Part shown: positions 26,196 through 35,191 of the stretch, piece by piece
Position numbering within the stretch: position 1 is the stretch's first letter
How the letters are laid out: each line of letters starts with the position of its first letter
Origin: an uncultured Pelagibacteraceae bacterium
GTDB taxonomy: Bacteria; Pseudomonadota; Alphaproteobacteria; Pelagibacterales; Pelagibacteraceae
Reading direction: 5' to 3'
Length of the DNA stretch: 61,719 nt
Assembly (NCBI GenBank): GCA_902540235.1
Contig: CACBLI010000009.1
Location: 1 to 61,719 of the forward strand
The notes under the pieces: generated by a model
The model's input: only the letters and a program-made list of their open reading frames with translations
What the model was told of the DNA's origin: nothing
The model's database searches: none
Made by a program: the position numbers and the translations under genes

Positions 26196-26717
26196 TTAAT
26201 CATCCGCATGAACTTTCTCGTTTTTCTCGTGTTTTTCTTGTGCTGCTATTGTATATTTTGCTACTGGTCTTGCCATGAGCCTTTTTAACCCAATAGGCTC
26301 AGCTGTGTCCAAACAAAAACCATAAGTGTCATCTTTTATTCTTATCAAAGCTTTATCAATTTCAGAAATTAGTTTGATCTGTCTATTAATTGCTTTCATT
26401 TCAACATTTTTATCTGTGTAAGAGCTTGCTTGATCAACAATATCTGCAGATATACTATTGTCATCCATACTCCCATTATATAAAGCTTCATTATTAGCTC
26501 TTACAAGTTCTTTTCTCCACTCTTGTAACTTTATTCTAAAAAAAACTTTGTGTTTTTCGCACATATATTTTTCATTTTCTTTAGGAATATAAGTTTTAGA
26601 AATTTTAATTGGACCTTTATTAACCTCTTTTAATTTAGTAGATGCCTTGGTTTTAACTTTTTTATTAACTTTTGGCTTGATTGTTTTTGTTTTTTTTCTT
26701 TTAGCAGTTTTGGGCAT
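26196..26717 (-). CDS. dksA: DksA/TraR-family RNA polymerase-binding factor
   Basis: Secondary-channel regulator of RNA polymerase that works with ppGpp. A coiled-coil region (KLQEWRKELVRANNEALYN, ADIVDQASSYTDKN) is followed by YGFCLDTAEPIGLKRLMARP. Only one of the four zinc cysteines is kept, as in other alphaproteobacterial DksA proteins. I chose the ATG at 26717, giving 173 aa; an upstream in-frame start at 26753 adds 12 residues. About 40 N-terminal residues are strongly lysine-rich, which is longer than I expect for the family. Confidence 0.88.
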   Translation of the reverse strand: MPKTAKRKKTKTIKPKVNKKVKTKASTKLKEVNKGPIKISKTYIPKENEKYMCEKHKVFFRIKLQEWRKELVRANNEALYNGSMDDNSISADIVDQASSYTDKNVEMKAINRQIKLISEIDKALIRIKDDTYGFCLDTAEPIGLKRLMARPVAKYTIAAQEKHEKNEKVHADD

Positions 26718-26796
26718 TTCTATATTCTGAATTCGGGGGAGTATATTCAGCAAATTAGGGGTGTCAAGTAAGCTTAATTATTGTAAATATTTATTA

Positions 26797-28119
26797 ATGA
26801 ATGTTTTAAATAGAAATATTAATAATATTTTTTTTATTTTCACTCTATCTCATTTAATAATTTGGACTTTAGTTCCTTCTTTAACAAACAAAAATTTACC
26901 TCTAGATACGATCGAAGCTCTTGCTTGGGGAAGCAATTTAGATTGGGGATTTGATAAGCATCCTCCAATGAGTGCTTTTTTTACAGAAGTATTATATCAA
27001 ATATTTGGTGCCCAAGACTGGGTATTTTATTTGCTTAGTCAAGTATTTGTATTAATTGCTTTTTATTTTGTTTTTAAATTTGCCTGTGAAATTTTTGAGG
27101 ATATTAAGTTAAGTTTAATTTCAGTATTATTATTAGAAACAATATATTTTTATAATTTTACTTCACCAGAATTTAATGTAAATATTTGTCAATTACCTTT
27201 TTGGTCTTTAGTCGTTTACTATTCATGGAAAATTTATAAATCGAAAGAAATTGAATTTATAGATTGTTTTTTAGTTGGATTATTTGCTGCAATCGGTTTT
27301 TTATCTAAATATTTGTTTATCTACTTATTAACAAGTATTAATTTATTATTTATTTATCTAATTTTTATAAAAAAAATAAAAAAATTTGACTTCAAATATT
27401 TGATAACCATTGAGGTATTTCTTGTATTGCTAGTGCCACATTTTATATGGCTTTATAACAATGAATTTGTAACAGTTGAATATGGCTTAAAGAGAACTGG
27501 TATTGAGGAAACTAATTTAATTGATCACATTGCACATCCAATCATTTTTTTGATCAAACAAATTGGTATACTCATTCCATTTTTCTTTTTAATTTCTGTC
27601 TTGTTAAAAAAAATTAATTTTAAAACAAACTTCAAAGATGGAAAATTAATTTTTTTATTTTTTATAAATATTTTGCCTATTCTTTTAATTTTAATTACTG
27701 CCTTTATCACTGGATCAAAAATTAGAACAATGTGGATGACACCCTTTTATTTATTTTTTGGGGTATTAATTGTATATATGCTGCGATCTCAAATAGACTT
27801 AAAGAAAATTAAATTTTTTTTATATGGTTTTTTATTTTTATTTTTTTTATCACCCGCTATTTATTCCTTCATTTCAGTTTCTCAAGCTGACAAGAGAACT
27901 GATTATCCAGGAAAAGATATTGCTAATAAAGTTCAATTTTTATGGGATCAAGATTTTGATAAAGAAATTGAATTTGTTACTGGAGATGAGTGGAAAGCTG
28001 GTAATCTCTCATATCATTTAAAATCACGACCAAAATGGGAAGGGCCTACTGATAATAAAAAATTAAACAAATCTTCACAATTTATTTGTTTAGAGGAAGT
28101 TTGTTTAGGAAGATATTAA
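26797..28119 (+). CDS. PMT/ArnT-like membrane glycosyltransferase
   Basis: GT-C transferase using polyprenyl-phosphate sugars on the periplasmic side. It has about 440 aa with many membrane helices and the catalytic loop typical of the family: LPLDTIEALAWGSNLDWGFD followed by KHPPMSAF. A soluble C-terminal tail contains two cysteines (FICLEEVC). I chose the ATG at 26797; a GTG at 26761 is also open. It is followed at 17 bases by a GT2 that could make the polyprenyl-phosphate donor, so the two probably act together on lipid A or another surface glycan. Confidence 0.8.
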   Translation: MNVLNRNINNIFFIFTLSHLIIWTLVPSLTNKNLPLDTIEALAWGSNLDWGFDKHPPMSAFFTEVLYQIFGAQDWVFYLLSQVFVLIAFYFVFKFACEIFEDIKLSLISVLLLETIYFYNFTSPEFNVNICQLPFWSLVVYYSWKIYKSKEIEFIDCFLVGLFAAIGFLSKYLFIYLLTSINLLFIYLIFIKKIKKFDFKYLITIEVFLVLLVPHFIWLYNNEFVTVEYGLKRTGIEETNLIDHIAHPIIFLIKQIGILIPFFFLISVLLKKINFKTNFKDGKLIFLFFINILPILLILITAFITGSKIRTMWMTPFYLFFGVLIVYMLRSQIDLKKIKFFLYGFLFLFFLSPAIYSFISVSQADKRTDYPGKDIANKVQFLWDQDFDKEIEFVTGDEWKAGNLSYHLKSRPKWEGPTDNKKLNKSSQFICLEEVCLGRY

Positions 28120-28136
28120 AATATATGATTAGTTAA

Positions 28137-29006
28137 ATGAAAATAAAAATTTTAATTCCTGTATATAACGATTGGCAGTCCTTATTTAAATTAATAGATG
28201 AAATTGATAAACTCCAAATCAACGAGGAATACCAAATTTCTATTTTAATTGTTAATGATGCGTCTAACCATGATCGTGCTACTGAAGAAAAAAAATTTAA
28301 AAACATTCAATCAATTAAAATTTTGAATATGATTAAAAATCAAGGACACGCAAGATGTATTGCAACAGGGTTAAAATATTTATTTGAAAAAGATGATTTT
28401 GAATATGTTATACCAATGGATGGAGATGGTGAAGACAGGCCAGAAGAAATTAGAGATTTTTTAAGTAAAATTGAAAATTCAAACAATAAGCCTATAGTTG
28501 GTGAAAGAGTTAAAAGATCAGAAGACCTGAAATTTAAAATTTGCTATGTTCTTCATAAAGTATTTACTTTAGTTTTTACTGGTCAATTAATAAAATTTGG
28601 TAACTTTACATGTTTACCAAAATCAGTTGTTGAGAAAATGATAAATGAAAAAGCTACTTGGAACAGTTTTTCAGGATCTTTAAAAAAAATTGAGAGAAAT
28701 TTAGTATCGATACCTTCTATGAGAGGAAAAAGATATTTTGGTCCATCTAAAATGAGTTTTTATAATTTGATTAAACATTCTCTTTCAATTATTAGTGTTT
28801 TCAGAAAAACTTTTTTAATTCGTTCTGCTTTATTTATAATTTTATACATTTTACTAATAAAAAGCTATGCCTCAGTTATAACTGCAATTCCAATTATATG
28901 TTTGTTAGTTGCTGTTTATTTAATTTCTAATCTGTCACTAAGAGAAAATTTAGATGAATTAAAAAATTCCTCAAAACAAATTAAAAACATAGACATTATT
29001 CAATGA
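28137..29006 (+). CDS. Polyprenyl-phosphate glycosyltransferase-like GT2
   Basis: 289 aa. The N-terminal GT2 domain contains ILIPVYNDWQSLFKLIDEID, ILIVNDASN and VIPMDGDGEDRPEEI. Two hydrophobic segments near residues 230-275 resemble DPM1/GtrB/ArnC proteins that charge a lipid phosphate carrier with sugar. It is the likely donor-maker for the preceding membrane transferase. Its stop overlaps the ppc start (ATGA), so this glycan pair is translationally coupled to a central carbon enzyme. Confidence 0.8.
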   Translation: MKIKILIPVYNDWQSLFKLIDEIDKLQINEEYQISILIVNDASNHDRATEEKKFKNIQSIKILNMIKNQGHARCIATGLKYLFEKDDFEYVIPMDGDGEDRPEEIRDFLSKIENSNNKPIVGERVKRSEDLKFKICYVLHKVFTLVFTGQLIKFGNFTCLPKSVVEKMINEKATWNSFSGSLKKIERNLVSIPSMRGKRYFGPSKMSFYNLIKHSLSIISVFRKTFLIRSALFIILYILLIKSYASVITAIPIICLLVAVYLISNLSLRENLDELKNSSKQIKNIDIIQ

Positions 29007-31690
29007 AGAAAAGAGATCTTTACTACGAGCGTATACCTACTAAATTTTTTAGAGAGAATGTGAGATATCTAGGAAATATATTAGGTAGAGTAATCAAAGA
29101 ACAAGAGGGTCAAAAATTTTTTGAATTGGTTGAAAAAGTTAGAAAACTATCAAAAGCTAATAAAATTAATCCAAATTCAAATCAAACTAACCGAAAAGTA
29201 GTAAGGGCAATTAAAAATCTTAGCCCAAAAAATTCCTTTAGAATAACAAGAGCGTTTACTCATTTTATGAATTTTATCAATCTAGCTGACTCAATTGATG
29301 CCTCTAGAAGCTTAAACGAATACGAAAATAGTAAAAAAAAAACTTCAAATAATAATTTATTTATTGAAGAAATCTTCGAAGATCTTTTTAATAATAAGAA
29401 TATTCCAGAAGCAAAAATTTATAATACTGCTAAAAATTTGAAAATAGGTATTGTTCTTACAGCCCATCCAACAGAGGTTAAAAGAAGAACTTTGATCCAA
29501 AAATATCATAATATAACAGAAATTCTTGAACAAAGAGATCTCTTAAAACACTTTCCATCAAAGATGAAAATATTAGATAAAAAACTTTTTGATGAATTGA
29601 CAATTATATGGAATACGGATGATTTAAAAAGATTTAAACCCTCGCCATTTGATGAAGCAAGATGGGGTCTTGCAATAATTGAGGATAGTTTGTGGGATAC
29701 AATTCCTAAAGTATATAGAAGATTAAATTCAATTTTTGTTCAGAACATGGATAAAGGCTTACCCAAAAACTTTAACCCAATAGAATTTGGATCCTGGATG
29801 GGAGGTGATAGAGACGGCAACCCTAATGTGACTGCAGAAGTTACCAGAAAAGTTATTTTGCTCTCAAGATGGGAAGCGGCAAAATTATATGAAAAAGCTT
29901 TGACTAAAATAATTAGGTCTTATTCTATGGAAAAATGTTCAAAGAAAATTCTTAAAAAAGTCGGTAAATCATTTGAGCCCTATAGAGTATTTTTGAGACC
30001 TTTAAGAGATAAAATGAGAGTTACCCACAGATTAATAGAACAACATTTAGTAAACAATAAGCCTTTAGATCAAAAAAAACTATTAAGTTCTAGAGAGGAA
30101 ATTTTAAAACCTTTAAGAGTAGTCAGAGAGTCTTTAGAGCAAAACCAAAATGAAAATATTGCTAGCGGCGAATTATTAGATTTAATGAGGCGAGCTAAAT
30201 GTTTTGGTATAAATTTAGCAAGACTAGATGTTAGGCAGGAATCGTCAAGACATTCTCAATTAATCAGAGAATTTATAAAAAGAAGATTTAATAAAGATTA
30301 TTTAAAATTAAGCGAAAACGAAAAAATTCAATTTTTGAAAAAACAAATAATTTCAAAGAAAAATCAAATCAAAAAATTTCAATTTAAGAACAAAGAAAAT
30401 AAAGAAGTTTGGTCAACATTTAAAATTTTAGCTAACCAACCAAGCGAATGTTTAGGAGCATATGTAATATCAATGACAACATCAGCTTCAGATATATTAT
30501 CTGTATCTTATTTACAAAAGGAAGCAAATATCAAAAATAGATTAAGAGTTGTCCCACTCTTTGAAACCTTGGATGACCTTATTAACTCTAAAGAAATTAT
30601 GGAAAAGTTGTTTTCACAATCGTGGTATAGAAAAATGATAAATAATGACCAAGAAGTAATGATCGGTTATTCTGACTCTAGTAAAGATGCTGGTAAAATT
30701 TGTGCAAGTTGGCATCAATATAAAGCTCAAGAAGAAATAATTAAATTAGGTAAAAAATTTAATGTGAACATAACCTTTTTTCATGGTAGAGGAGGTTCTC
30801 CAGGGAGAGGTGGCGGTCCTATTCAATCAACATTAAGGTCACAACCTCCAAATTCTGTTAATGGAAAAATTAGAATTACAGATCAAGGCGAGGTCATTCA
30901 GCAAAAATATGGATATGAGCCTTTAGCAAAATATAATTTATGCAGTTATATAGGTGCTGTCGCTGAAGCTACACTAAATCCACCACCAGAGCCAAAAAAA
31001 AATTGGAGATCTTTGATTGAAAAAATGTCTGAAATATCCAAAAACTCTTACAGAAAAAATATCAATCAAAGTTCTGACTTTATTAAATATTTTAAAACTG
31101 TGACTCCTCACAAAGCACTTGGAAAGCTTTCTATAGGCTCAAGACCATCAAAGAGAAAAAATGTTGATAACATCAAAAGTTTAAGGGCGATACCATGGGT
31201 TTTTGCTTGGACACAAATTAGGCTTATGCTTCCAGCCTGGTTGGGGAGCGCTGAAGCTTTAAGATATTCTTATATCTATCAGTTTAGAAAAACATTATTT
31301 GATATGGAGAGAAATTGGCCATTCTTCAATTCCATGCTTGATATGCTAGATATGGTTATCACAAAAGCCGATCCAGAAATATCAAAGATTTATGAAGAAT
31401 ATTTAGCCGATGATAGTCTTAAAAGAGTTGGAAAGAGACTCAGATTTCAATTTGATGTTATCAAAAAATTAAATAAAAAGATTACACCTAGAGAAATAAT
31501 TGCATCTAGAAAACAATTTAGATCATCAATCATTATTAGGAATATATATTCTGAGGTCTTAAATATAATTCAGCCTATTGTAATTAAAAAAGTTAAAAAT
31601 ATTAAAAATAAAAAAGATAAAGAATATCTAAATGATGCATTATTGACTTCTATAGCTGGAATTTCTGCTGCTATGAAAAACACTGGTTGA
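29003..31690 (+). CDS. ppc: Phosphoenolpyruvate carboxylase
   Basis: Anaplerotic enzyme adding bicarbonate to PEP to give oxaloacetate, 895 aa and full length. The catalytic histidine motif VLTAHPTEVKRRTL, the loop FFHGRGGSPGRGGGPIQST, GSRPSKRK and the C-terminal ISAAMKNTG are visible. The start ATG overlaps the upstream GT2 stop. Together with gcv, fumC and icd it supplies the TCA cycle. The convergent umuC ends 24 bases downstream; no strong terminator lies between. Confidence 0.97.
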   Translation: MKKRDLYYERIPTKFFRENVRYLGNILGRVIKEQEGQKFFELVEKVRKLSKANKINPNSNQTNRKVVRAIKNLSPKNSFRITRAFTHFMNFINLADSIDASRSLNEYENSKKKTSNNNLFIEEIFEDLFNNKNIPEAKIYNTAKNLKIGIVLTAHPTEVKRRTLIQKYHNITEILEQRDLLKHFPSKMKILDKKLFDELTIIWNTDDLKRFKPSPFDEARWGLAIIEDSLWDTIPKVYRRLNSIFVQNMDKGLPKNFNPIEFGSWMGGDRDGNPNVTAEVTRKVILLSRWEAAKLYEKALTKIIRSYSMEKCSKKILKKVGKSFEPYRVFLRPLRDKMRVTHRLIEQHLVNNKPLDQKKLLSSREEILKPLRVVRESLEQNQNENIASGELLDLMRRAKCFGINLARLDVRQESSRHSQLIREFIKRRFNKDYLKLSENEKIQFLKKQIISKKNQIKKFQFKNKENKEVWSTFKILANQPSECLGAYVISMTTSASDILSVSYLQKEANIKNRLRVVPLFETLDDLINSKEIMEKLFSQSWYRKMINNDQEVMIGYSDSSKDAGKICASWHQYKAQEEIIKLGKKFNVNITFFHGRGGSPGRGGGPIQSTLRSQPPNSVNGKIRITDQGEVIQQKYGYEPLAKYNLCSYIGAVAEATLNPPPEPKKNWRSLIEKMSEISKNSYRKNINQSSDFIKYFKTVTPHKALGKLSIGSRPSKRKNVDNIKSLRAIPWVFAWTQIRLMLPAWLGSAEALRYSYIYQFRKTLFDMERNWPFFNSMLDMLDMVITKADPEISKIYEEYLADDSLKRVGKRLRFQFDVIKKLNKKITPREIIASRKQFRSSIIIRNIYSEVLNIIQPIVIKKVKNIKNKKDKEYLNDALLTSIAGISAAMKNTG

Positions 31691-31714
31691 TTTTTTTAAA
31701 AAGTCTTTATTTTT

Positions 31715-32995
31715 TTATCTAACCTTAATTGTTGGCAAACAATAAAAATCGGCTGTATCTATTTTAGATGAATATTGTCTTCTCATGTTCCATTTTTTGT
31801 GAACACCAGCACTTGCAAGACTTAAAGTAGATCTACCGTATCTATAATTGGTATTATCAATTGATTGCATTAAAGTTTTTATTTTTTCATCTTTTTCAGA
31901 AGAAAATAAATTTTTTCTTCCATCATCATTACGCAATCCAGTTAGCATCACACCAGCTTTCTGATAACGGCAGCCATTTTTGAAAATATTTTCCAGTATT
32001 GCAATTGCAGTTTTAACAGTTTCAATACTATTGTTCGTTGCAATAGGAAAATCAATTGTTTTAGCATTTGAATAATAACCATAATTTCTTTGAAATGGGC
32101 TAGTTCTAACAAAAACTGTAATTGCTTTTGCAACTAAAGACTCTGATCTAATCTTTTCAGAAGCATTTAAACAATAATTAGCAACTGCTTCTTTTAATTC
32201 TTGAAAACTCTCTATTCTTTTACCAAATGATCTTGAAACCACACAGCTTTTTCTTTTTGTTTGTGTGGTCTCTAAATCAATACAAGGAACTCCTCTAAGT
32301 TCCATTGCAGTTCGTGAGCTTAAAACATTAGAACATTTTTTAATCCAGTTATTAGATTTATTCTTAAGTTGTTTGGCATTATAAATTCCGTTCTTTTGAT
32401 AAAACTTTGTAAGTTGTCTGCCAACACCCCAAACATCATTAATTTCAACTTTTTCTAAAATTGGATCTAAATTTTCTATACCAATTAAACTTGTTACTCC
32501 TGATTGTTTTTTCTTTGCGATATGATTTGCAACTTTACTTAAGGTTTTAGTTTTAGCAATCCCAATACTAGTTGGAATCCCAGTCCATTGTAGAACTGTT
32601 TGTCTAATTTCTCTTCCAACTTTTTCAACCTCTGAGTCTGGGAAATTTGATAAATCTATGAATGCCTCATCAATTGAATAAACTTCTATTTCAGTATTAA
32701 ACCTCTTAAGCGTTCTCATTACTCTTCTAGATAAATCACCATATAAGGAATAATTTGATGAAAAAACCTCAACCTTATTTTTTACAATAATATCTTTTGC
32801 TTTAAAATAAGGCTCTCCCATTTTAATTCCTAGAGCTTTAGCTTCATTAGATCTAGAGATGATACAACCATCATTATTAGATAAAACCACCACAGGTTTT
32901 TTTTTTATTCTAGGATTAAATAATCTTTCACAAGAAACGTAGAAAGAATTACAGTCAACTAAGCCTATTTTTTTAGTACGTTGAATGGATGACAT
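31715..32995 (-). CDS. umuC: Error-prone DNA polymerase V subunit UmuC
   Basis: Y-family translesion polymerase, 426 aa. The metal motifs are in GLVDCNSFYVSCERLF and VYSIDEAFIDLS. The little-finger region and the C-terminal RRQYSSKIDTADFY segment typical of UmuC proteins follow. The start overlaps umuD by 23 bases, giving a umuD-umuC operon. The full catalytic set is kept, so it appears functional despite overall genome reduction. Confidence 0.95.
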   Translation of the reverse strand: MSSIQRTKKIGLVDCNSFYVSCERLFNPRIKKKPVVVLSNNDGCIISRSNEAKALGIKMGEPYFKAKDIIVKNKVEVFSSNYSLYGDLSRRVMRTLKRFNTEIEVYSIDEAFIDLSNFPDSEVEKVGREIRQTVLQWTGIPTSIGIAKTKTLSKVANHIAKKKQSGVTSLIGIENLDPILEKVEINDVWGVGRQLTKFYQKNGIYNAKQLKNKSNNWIKKCSNVLSSRTAMELRGVPCIDLETTQTKRKSCVVSRSFGKRIESFQELKEAVANYCLNASEKIRSESLVAKAITVFVRTSPFQRNYGYYSNAKTIDFPIATNNSIETVKTAIAILENIFKNGCRYQKAGVMLTGLRNDDGRKNLFSSEKDEKIKTLMQSIDNTNYRYGRSTLSLASAGVHKKWNMRRQYSSKIDTADFYCLPTIKVR

Positions 32996-33368
32996 AAGTC
33001 ACAACTCCCCAAATAAAAATATCTTCTTCTTCATTAATTAAAATTCTGTCTGAAAAATTTTTAGATCCAGATGATAGGAATTTTTTATCTCTTTCTTTAA
33101 CTAAAGTTTTAACCACAAGTTCATCATGAACATTTGCAATAACAGTTGAAAAGTTTTTTGGTTTTAAACTTTTATCGACAACCAATAAATCTCCATCGTT
33201 AATCCCAACATCGACCATGGATTTTCCTTGTACTCTGATAATGAAAGTAGCTGGAACGTTTTTGATTAAATGCATGTTCAAATCGATATCTTCTTCGATA
33301 TAATCAGTGGCAGGTGATGGGAAGCCAGCACCAGCTTTATGGAGATAATAGGGAATAGTTAGTTTCAT
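32973..33368 (-). CDS. umuD: UmuD-like self-cleaving protein
   Basis: S24 peptidase-fold partner of UmuC that is activated by RecA-stimulated self-cleavage. The cleavage site AGAGFPSPATDYIEEDIDLN is Ala14-Gly15, where E. coli UmuD has Cys-Gly. The catalytic Ser50 (QGKSMVDVG) and Lys87 (ELVVKTL) are present. I chose the ATG at 33368 (131 aa). The upstream ATG at 33398 overlaps a TATAAA box and is less likely. A triple GAAT/GAAC repeat upstream may be its LexA operator. Confidence 0.93.
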   Translation of the reverse strand: MKLTIPYYLHKAGAGFPSPATDYIEEDIDLNMHLIKNVPATFIIRVQGKSMVDVGINDGDLLVVDKSLKPKNFSTVIANVHDELVVKTLVKERDKKFLSSGSKNFSDRILINEEEDIFIWGVVTYVIHSTY

Positions 33369-33440
33369 GTTCTTGTTTTGTTCCAATTTATAGCGCATTT
33401 ATACAATGCACGCAAGAGGTTGTATTTTGAGTCCGTAATT

Positions 33441-33475
33441 GAATCAAAAGTGAATCAAAACGTGAACATCAAAAC
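33441..33475 (-). promoter_or_regulatory. Candidate LexA operator before umuD
   Basis: Three spaced copies read GAATCAAAA at 33441, GAATCAAAA at 33452 and GAACATCAAAA at 33464 on the plus strand. The first pair is GAAT-N7-GAAT, two mismatches from the alphaproteobacterial LexA consensus GAAC-N7-GAAC. It lies 70-110 bases before the chosen umuD start. No binding evidence is available. Confidence 0.42.
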
Positions 33476-33552
33476 TATATTTTGTATGCTTGTGGATAAC
33501 TTCAACCAAGGATAGTTTTAAATTCTAATTTAATTATAAAAGGAGAAAAATA

Positions 33553-33903
33553 ATGAGTTCAATTGAAGTCAAAACTTTTGATAATCCAGACGAAAGTAAC
33601 ACGAATTTTAAAAATGCTAAAATAGATATTGTGAAAGTAGGAGATCAAAGAGTTATGAGATTAGTTTTACAACCAGGTTGGAAATGGTCACAAGACATTA
33701 AGCCAACAGTCGGCACAGATAGCTGTAAAGCAAAACATCTTGGAGTAATTGTTTCAGGAGCTGTCTGTGCAAAACATGATGATGGAACTGAATTAACTTA
33801 TAAAGCTGGTGATGCATATTCAATAGAACCAGGTCATGATGGTTGGGTGGTAGGTGATAAACCTGCGGTAGTTTATGAGTTTCATGGTAAATGGGGAGAA
33901 TAG
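33553..33903 (+). CDS. Cupin-domain protein
   Basis: 116 aa single cupin barrel. The motifs HLGVIVSGAVCAKHDDGTE and YKAGDAYSIEPGHDGWVVGD fit the two conserved cupin motifs, with histidines suited to metal binding. The function is unknown: it could be a small sensor, isomerase or dioxygenase-like protein. A strong AGGAG at 33541-33545 precedes the ATG. It starts an apparent operon with a GFA-family protein and a glycerate-kinase-like gene. Confidence 0.75.
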   Translation: MSSIEVKTFDNPDESNTNFKNAKIDIVKVGDQRVMRLVLQPGWKWSQDIKPTVGTDSCKAKHLGVIVSGAVCAKHDDGTELTYKAGDAYSIEPGHDGWVVGDKPAVVYEFHGKWGE

Positions 33904-34265
33904 TGAAAAAACTTGTATGTCATTGTGGAGCTGTAGAGGCTGAAATAAATTTAGACGGAGATTTAGCTAAAGTAATAAAATGCAATTGTTCTATTTGTAA
34001 AAGAAAAGGAGCAATCATGTCGATGGTAAAAAATGAAGAATTCAAAATTGTAAAAGGACAAGATAAACTAAAACTTTATCAGTTCCATTCAAAAGTTGCC
34101 AAACATTACTTCTGTTCTGATTGTGGAATTTACACTCATCATAATCCAAGAATTAACCCAGCTATGACAGGATTTAATGTTGGGTGTGTTGATGAAATTA
34201 ATACTTTTGAAATAAAAGATGTGCCAGTAAACGATGGTCAAAATCATCCGTTAGATAAAAAATAA
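33903..34265 (+). CDS. GFA-family zinc protein (Gfa/CENP-V fold)
   Basis: About 120 aa with the zinc cysteine sets VCHCGAVEAEI, IKCNCSICKRKGA and FCSDCGIYTHH of the glutathione-dependent formaldehyde-activating family. Many members are not formaldehyde enzymes, so the substrate is open. I chose the GTG at 33903, which overlaps the cupin stop by one base and has GGGGAGA upstream. An ATG at 33891 adds MGRI and is possible. Linked to the cupin gene. Confidence 0.82.
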   Translation: MKKLVCHCGAVEAEINLDGDLAKVIKCNCSICKRKGAIMSMVKNEEFKIVKGQDKLKLYQFHSKVAKHYFCSDCGIYTHHNPRINPAMTGFNVGCVDEINTFEIKDVPVNDGQNHPLDKK

Positions 34266-34270
34266 TTTTC

Positions 34271-35191
34271 ATGCAACAATTTAGCTTATGCTTTGGTAAG
34301 GTAAAAAAAGATTGTTTGAAGTTTATCAAATCTCAAGAAACAAAAGCCGATAAATTCAAAAATAAAGAAAGAATGATTAAATCATTCTTAATCCCATTAT
34401 GTTTTTGGATCAGTAAAAAAGCCAATAAAAAAGGACCATATTTTGTAGGATTAGCAGGAGGGCAAGGAACAGGTAAAACTACAATTAGCTCTTTAATCAG
34501 AATTATTTTGACTAAATATTTTAAATTAAACGTTTTTAGAATTTCAATAGATGACTTTTATAAAACAAGAAAAGAGCGAATAAATTTATCAAAAAGAGTG
34601 CATCCCATGCTTTTAACTAGAGGTGTACCTGGAACACATGACATTAATATGATGCTGAATTTTTTTAGAAAGTCAAAAAGTAAGAAATTTAAAAGATTAA
34701 AATTACCAACATTCAATAAAGCTATTGACGACAGGTATAATAAAAAGAAATGGTACGATTTAAAAAAGAGACCAGATGTAATTATTTTTGAGGGGTGGTG
34801 TGTTGGTGCAAAATCAGAAAAAAACAATACTTTAAAGAAAACAATTAATTCATTGGAAAAGGCAAAAGACCAAAAACAGATTTGGAGAAAATATGTTAAC
34901 AATCAATTAAAATCAAAATATAAAAATTTATATTCACAATTAAATTGCTTGGTTTATCTAAAAGCAAAAAATTTTAGTTTGTTACAAAAATGGAGATTAA
35001 AACAAGAAAGGAAACTTTGGGTTCAAAGCAAAGTAAAATCAAAAGTAATGAATAGAGGAGATGTATTGAATTTTATGCAAACTTATCAAAGAATTACTCA
35101 AAATATGTTTAGAAATATGCCTAAATATGCATCTGTAATATTCAATTTAAATAGTAACCATCAAATTAAATCTGCTGTATATAAAAAATAA
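34271..35191 (+). CDS. P-loop kinase, probable D-glycerate 3-kinase (plant GLYK-like)
   Basis: 306 aa with Walker A LAGGQGTGKTTIS (61-73), ISIDDFYKTRKER, a TRGVPGTHDINMM loop, PTFNKAIDDR and VIIFEGWCVGAK. This set is found in the plant-type glycerate kinase and related YggC/YFH7 phosphotransferases. It would return glycerate to 3-phosphoglycerate. The substrate is inferred from family motifs only. It starts five bases after the GFA gene and its stop shares a base with the TolC-family start. Confidence 0.72.
   Translation: MQQFSLCFGKVKKDCLKFIKSQETKADKFKNKERMIKSFLIPLCFWISKKANKKGPYFVGLAGGQGTGKTTISSLIRIILTKYFKLNVFRISIDDFYKTRKERINLSKRVHPMLLTRGVPGTHDINMMLNFFRKSKSKKFKRLKLPTFNKAIDDRYNKKKWYDLKKRPDVIIFEGWCVGAKSEKNNTLKKTINSLEKAKDQKQIWRKYVNNQLKSKYKNLYSQLNCLVYLKAKNFSLLQKWRLKQERKLWVQSKVKSKVMNRGDVLNFMQTYQRITQNMFRNMPKYASVIFNLNSNHQIKSAVYKK

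Noticed and set aside
33369..33398. Upstream ATG for umuD
   Set aside because: It overlaps a TATAAA promoter-like box and adds residues that do not align with UmuD.
33491..33499. Perfect DnaA box (TTATCCACA on the minus strand)
   Set aside because: It is a single copy with no cluster, no AT-rich unwinding repeats and no dnaA/dnaN neighbours. About one chance match is expected in 62 kb of this base composition, so it is not called an origin.
34558..34902. 114-aa open frame antisense to the glycerate-kinase-like gene
   Set aside because: It mirrors the conserved kinase motifs on the other strand and looks like a random hydrophobic frame.
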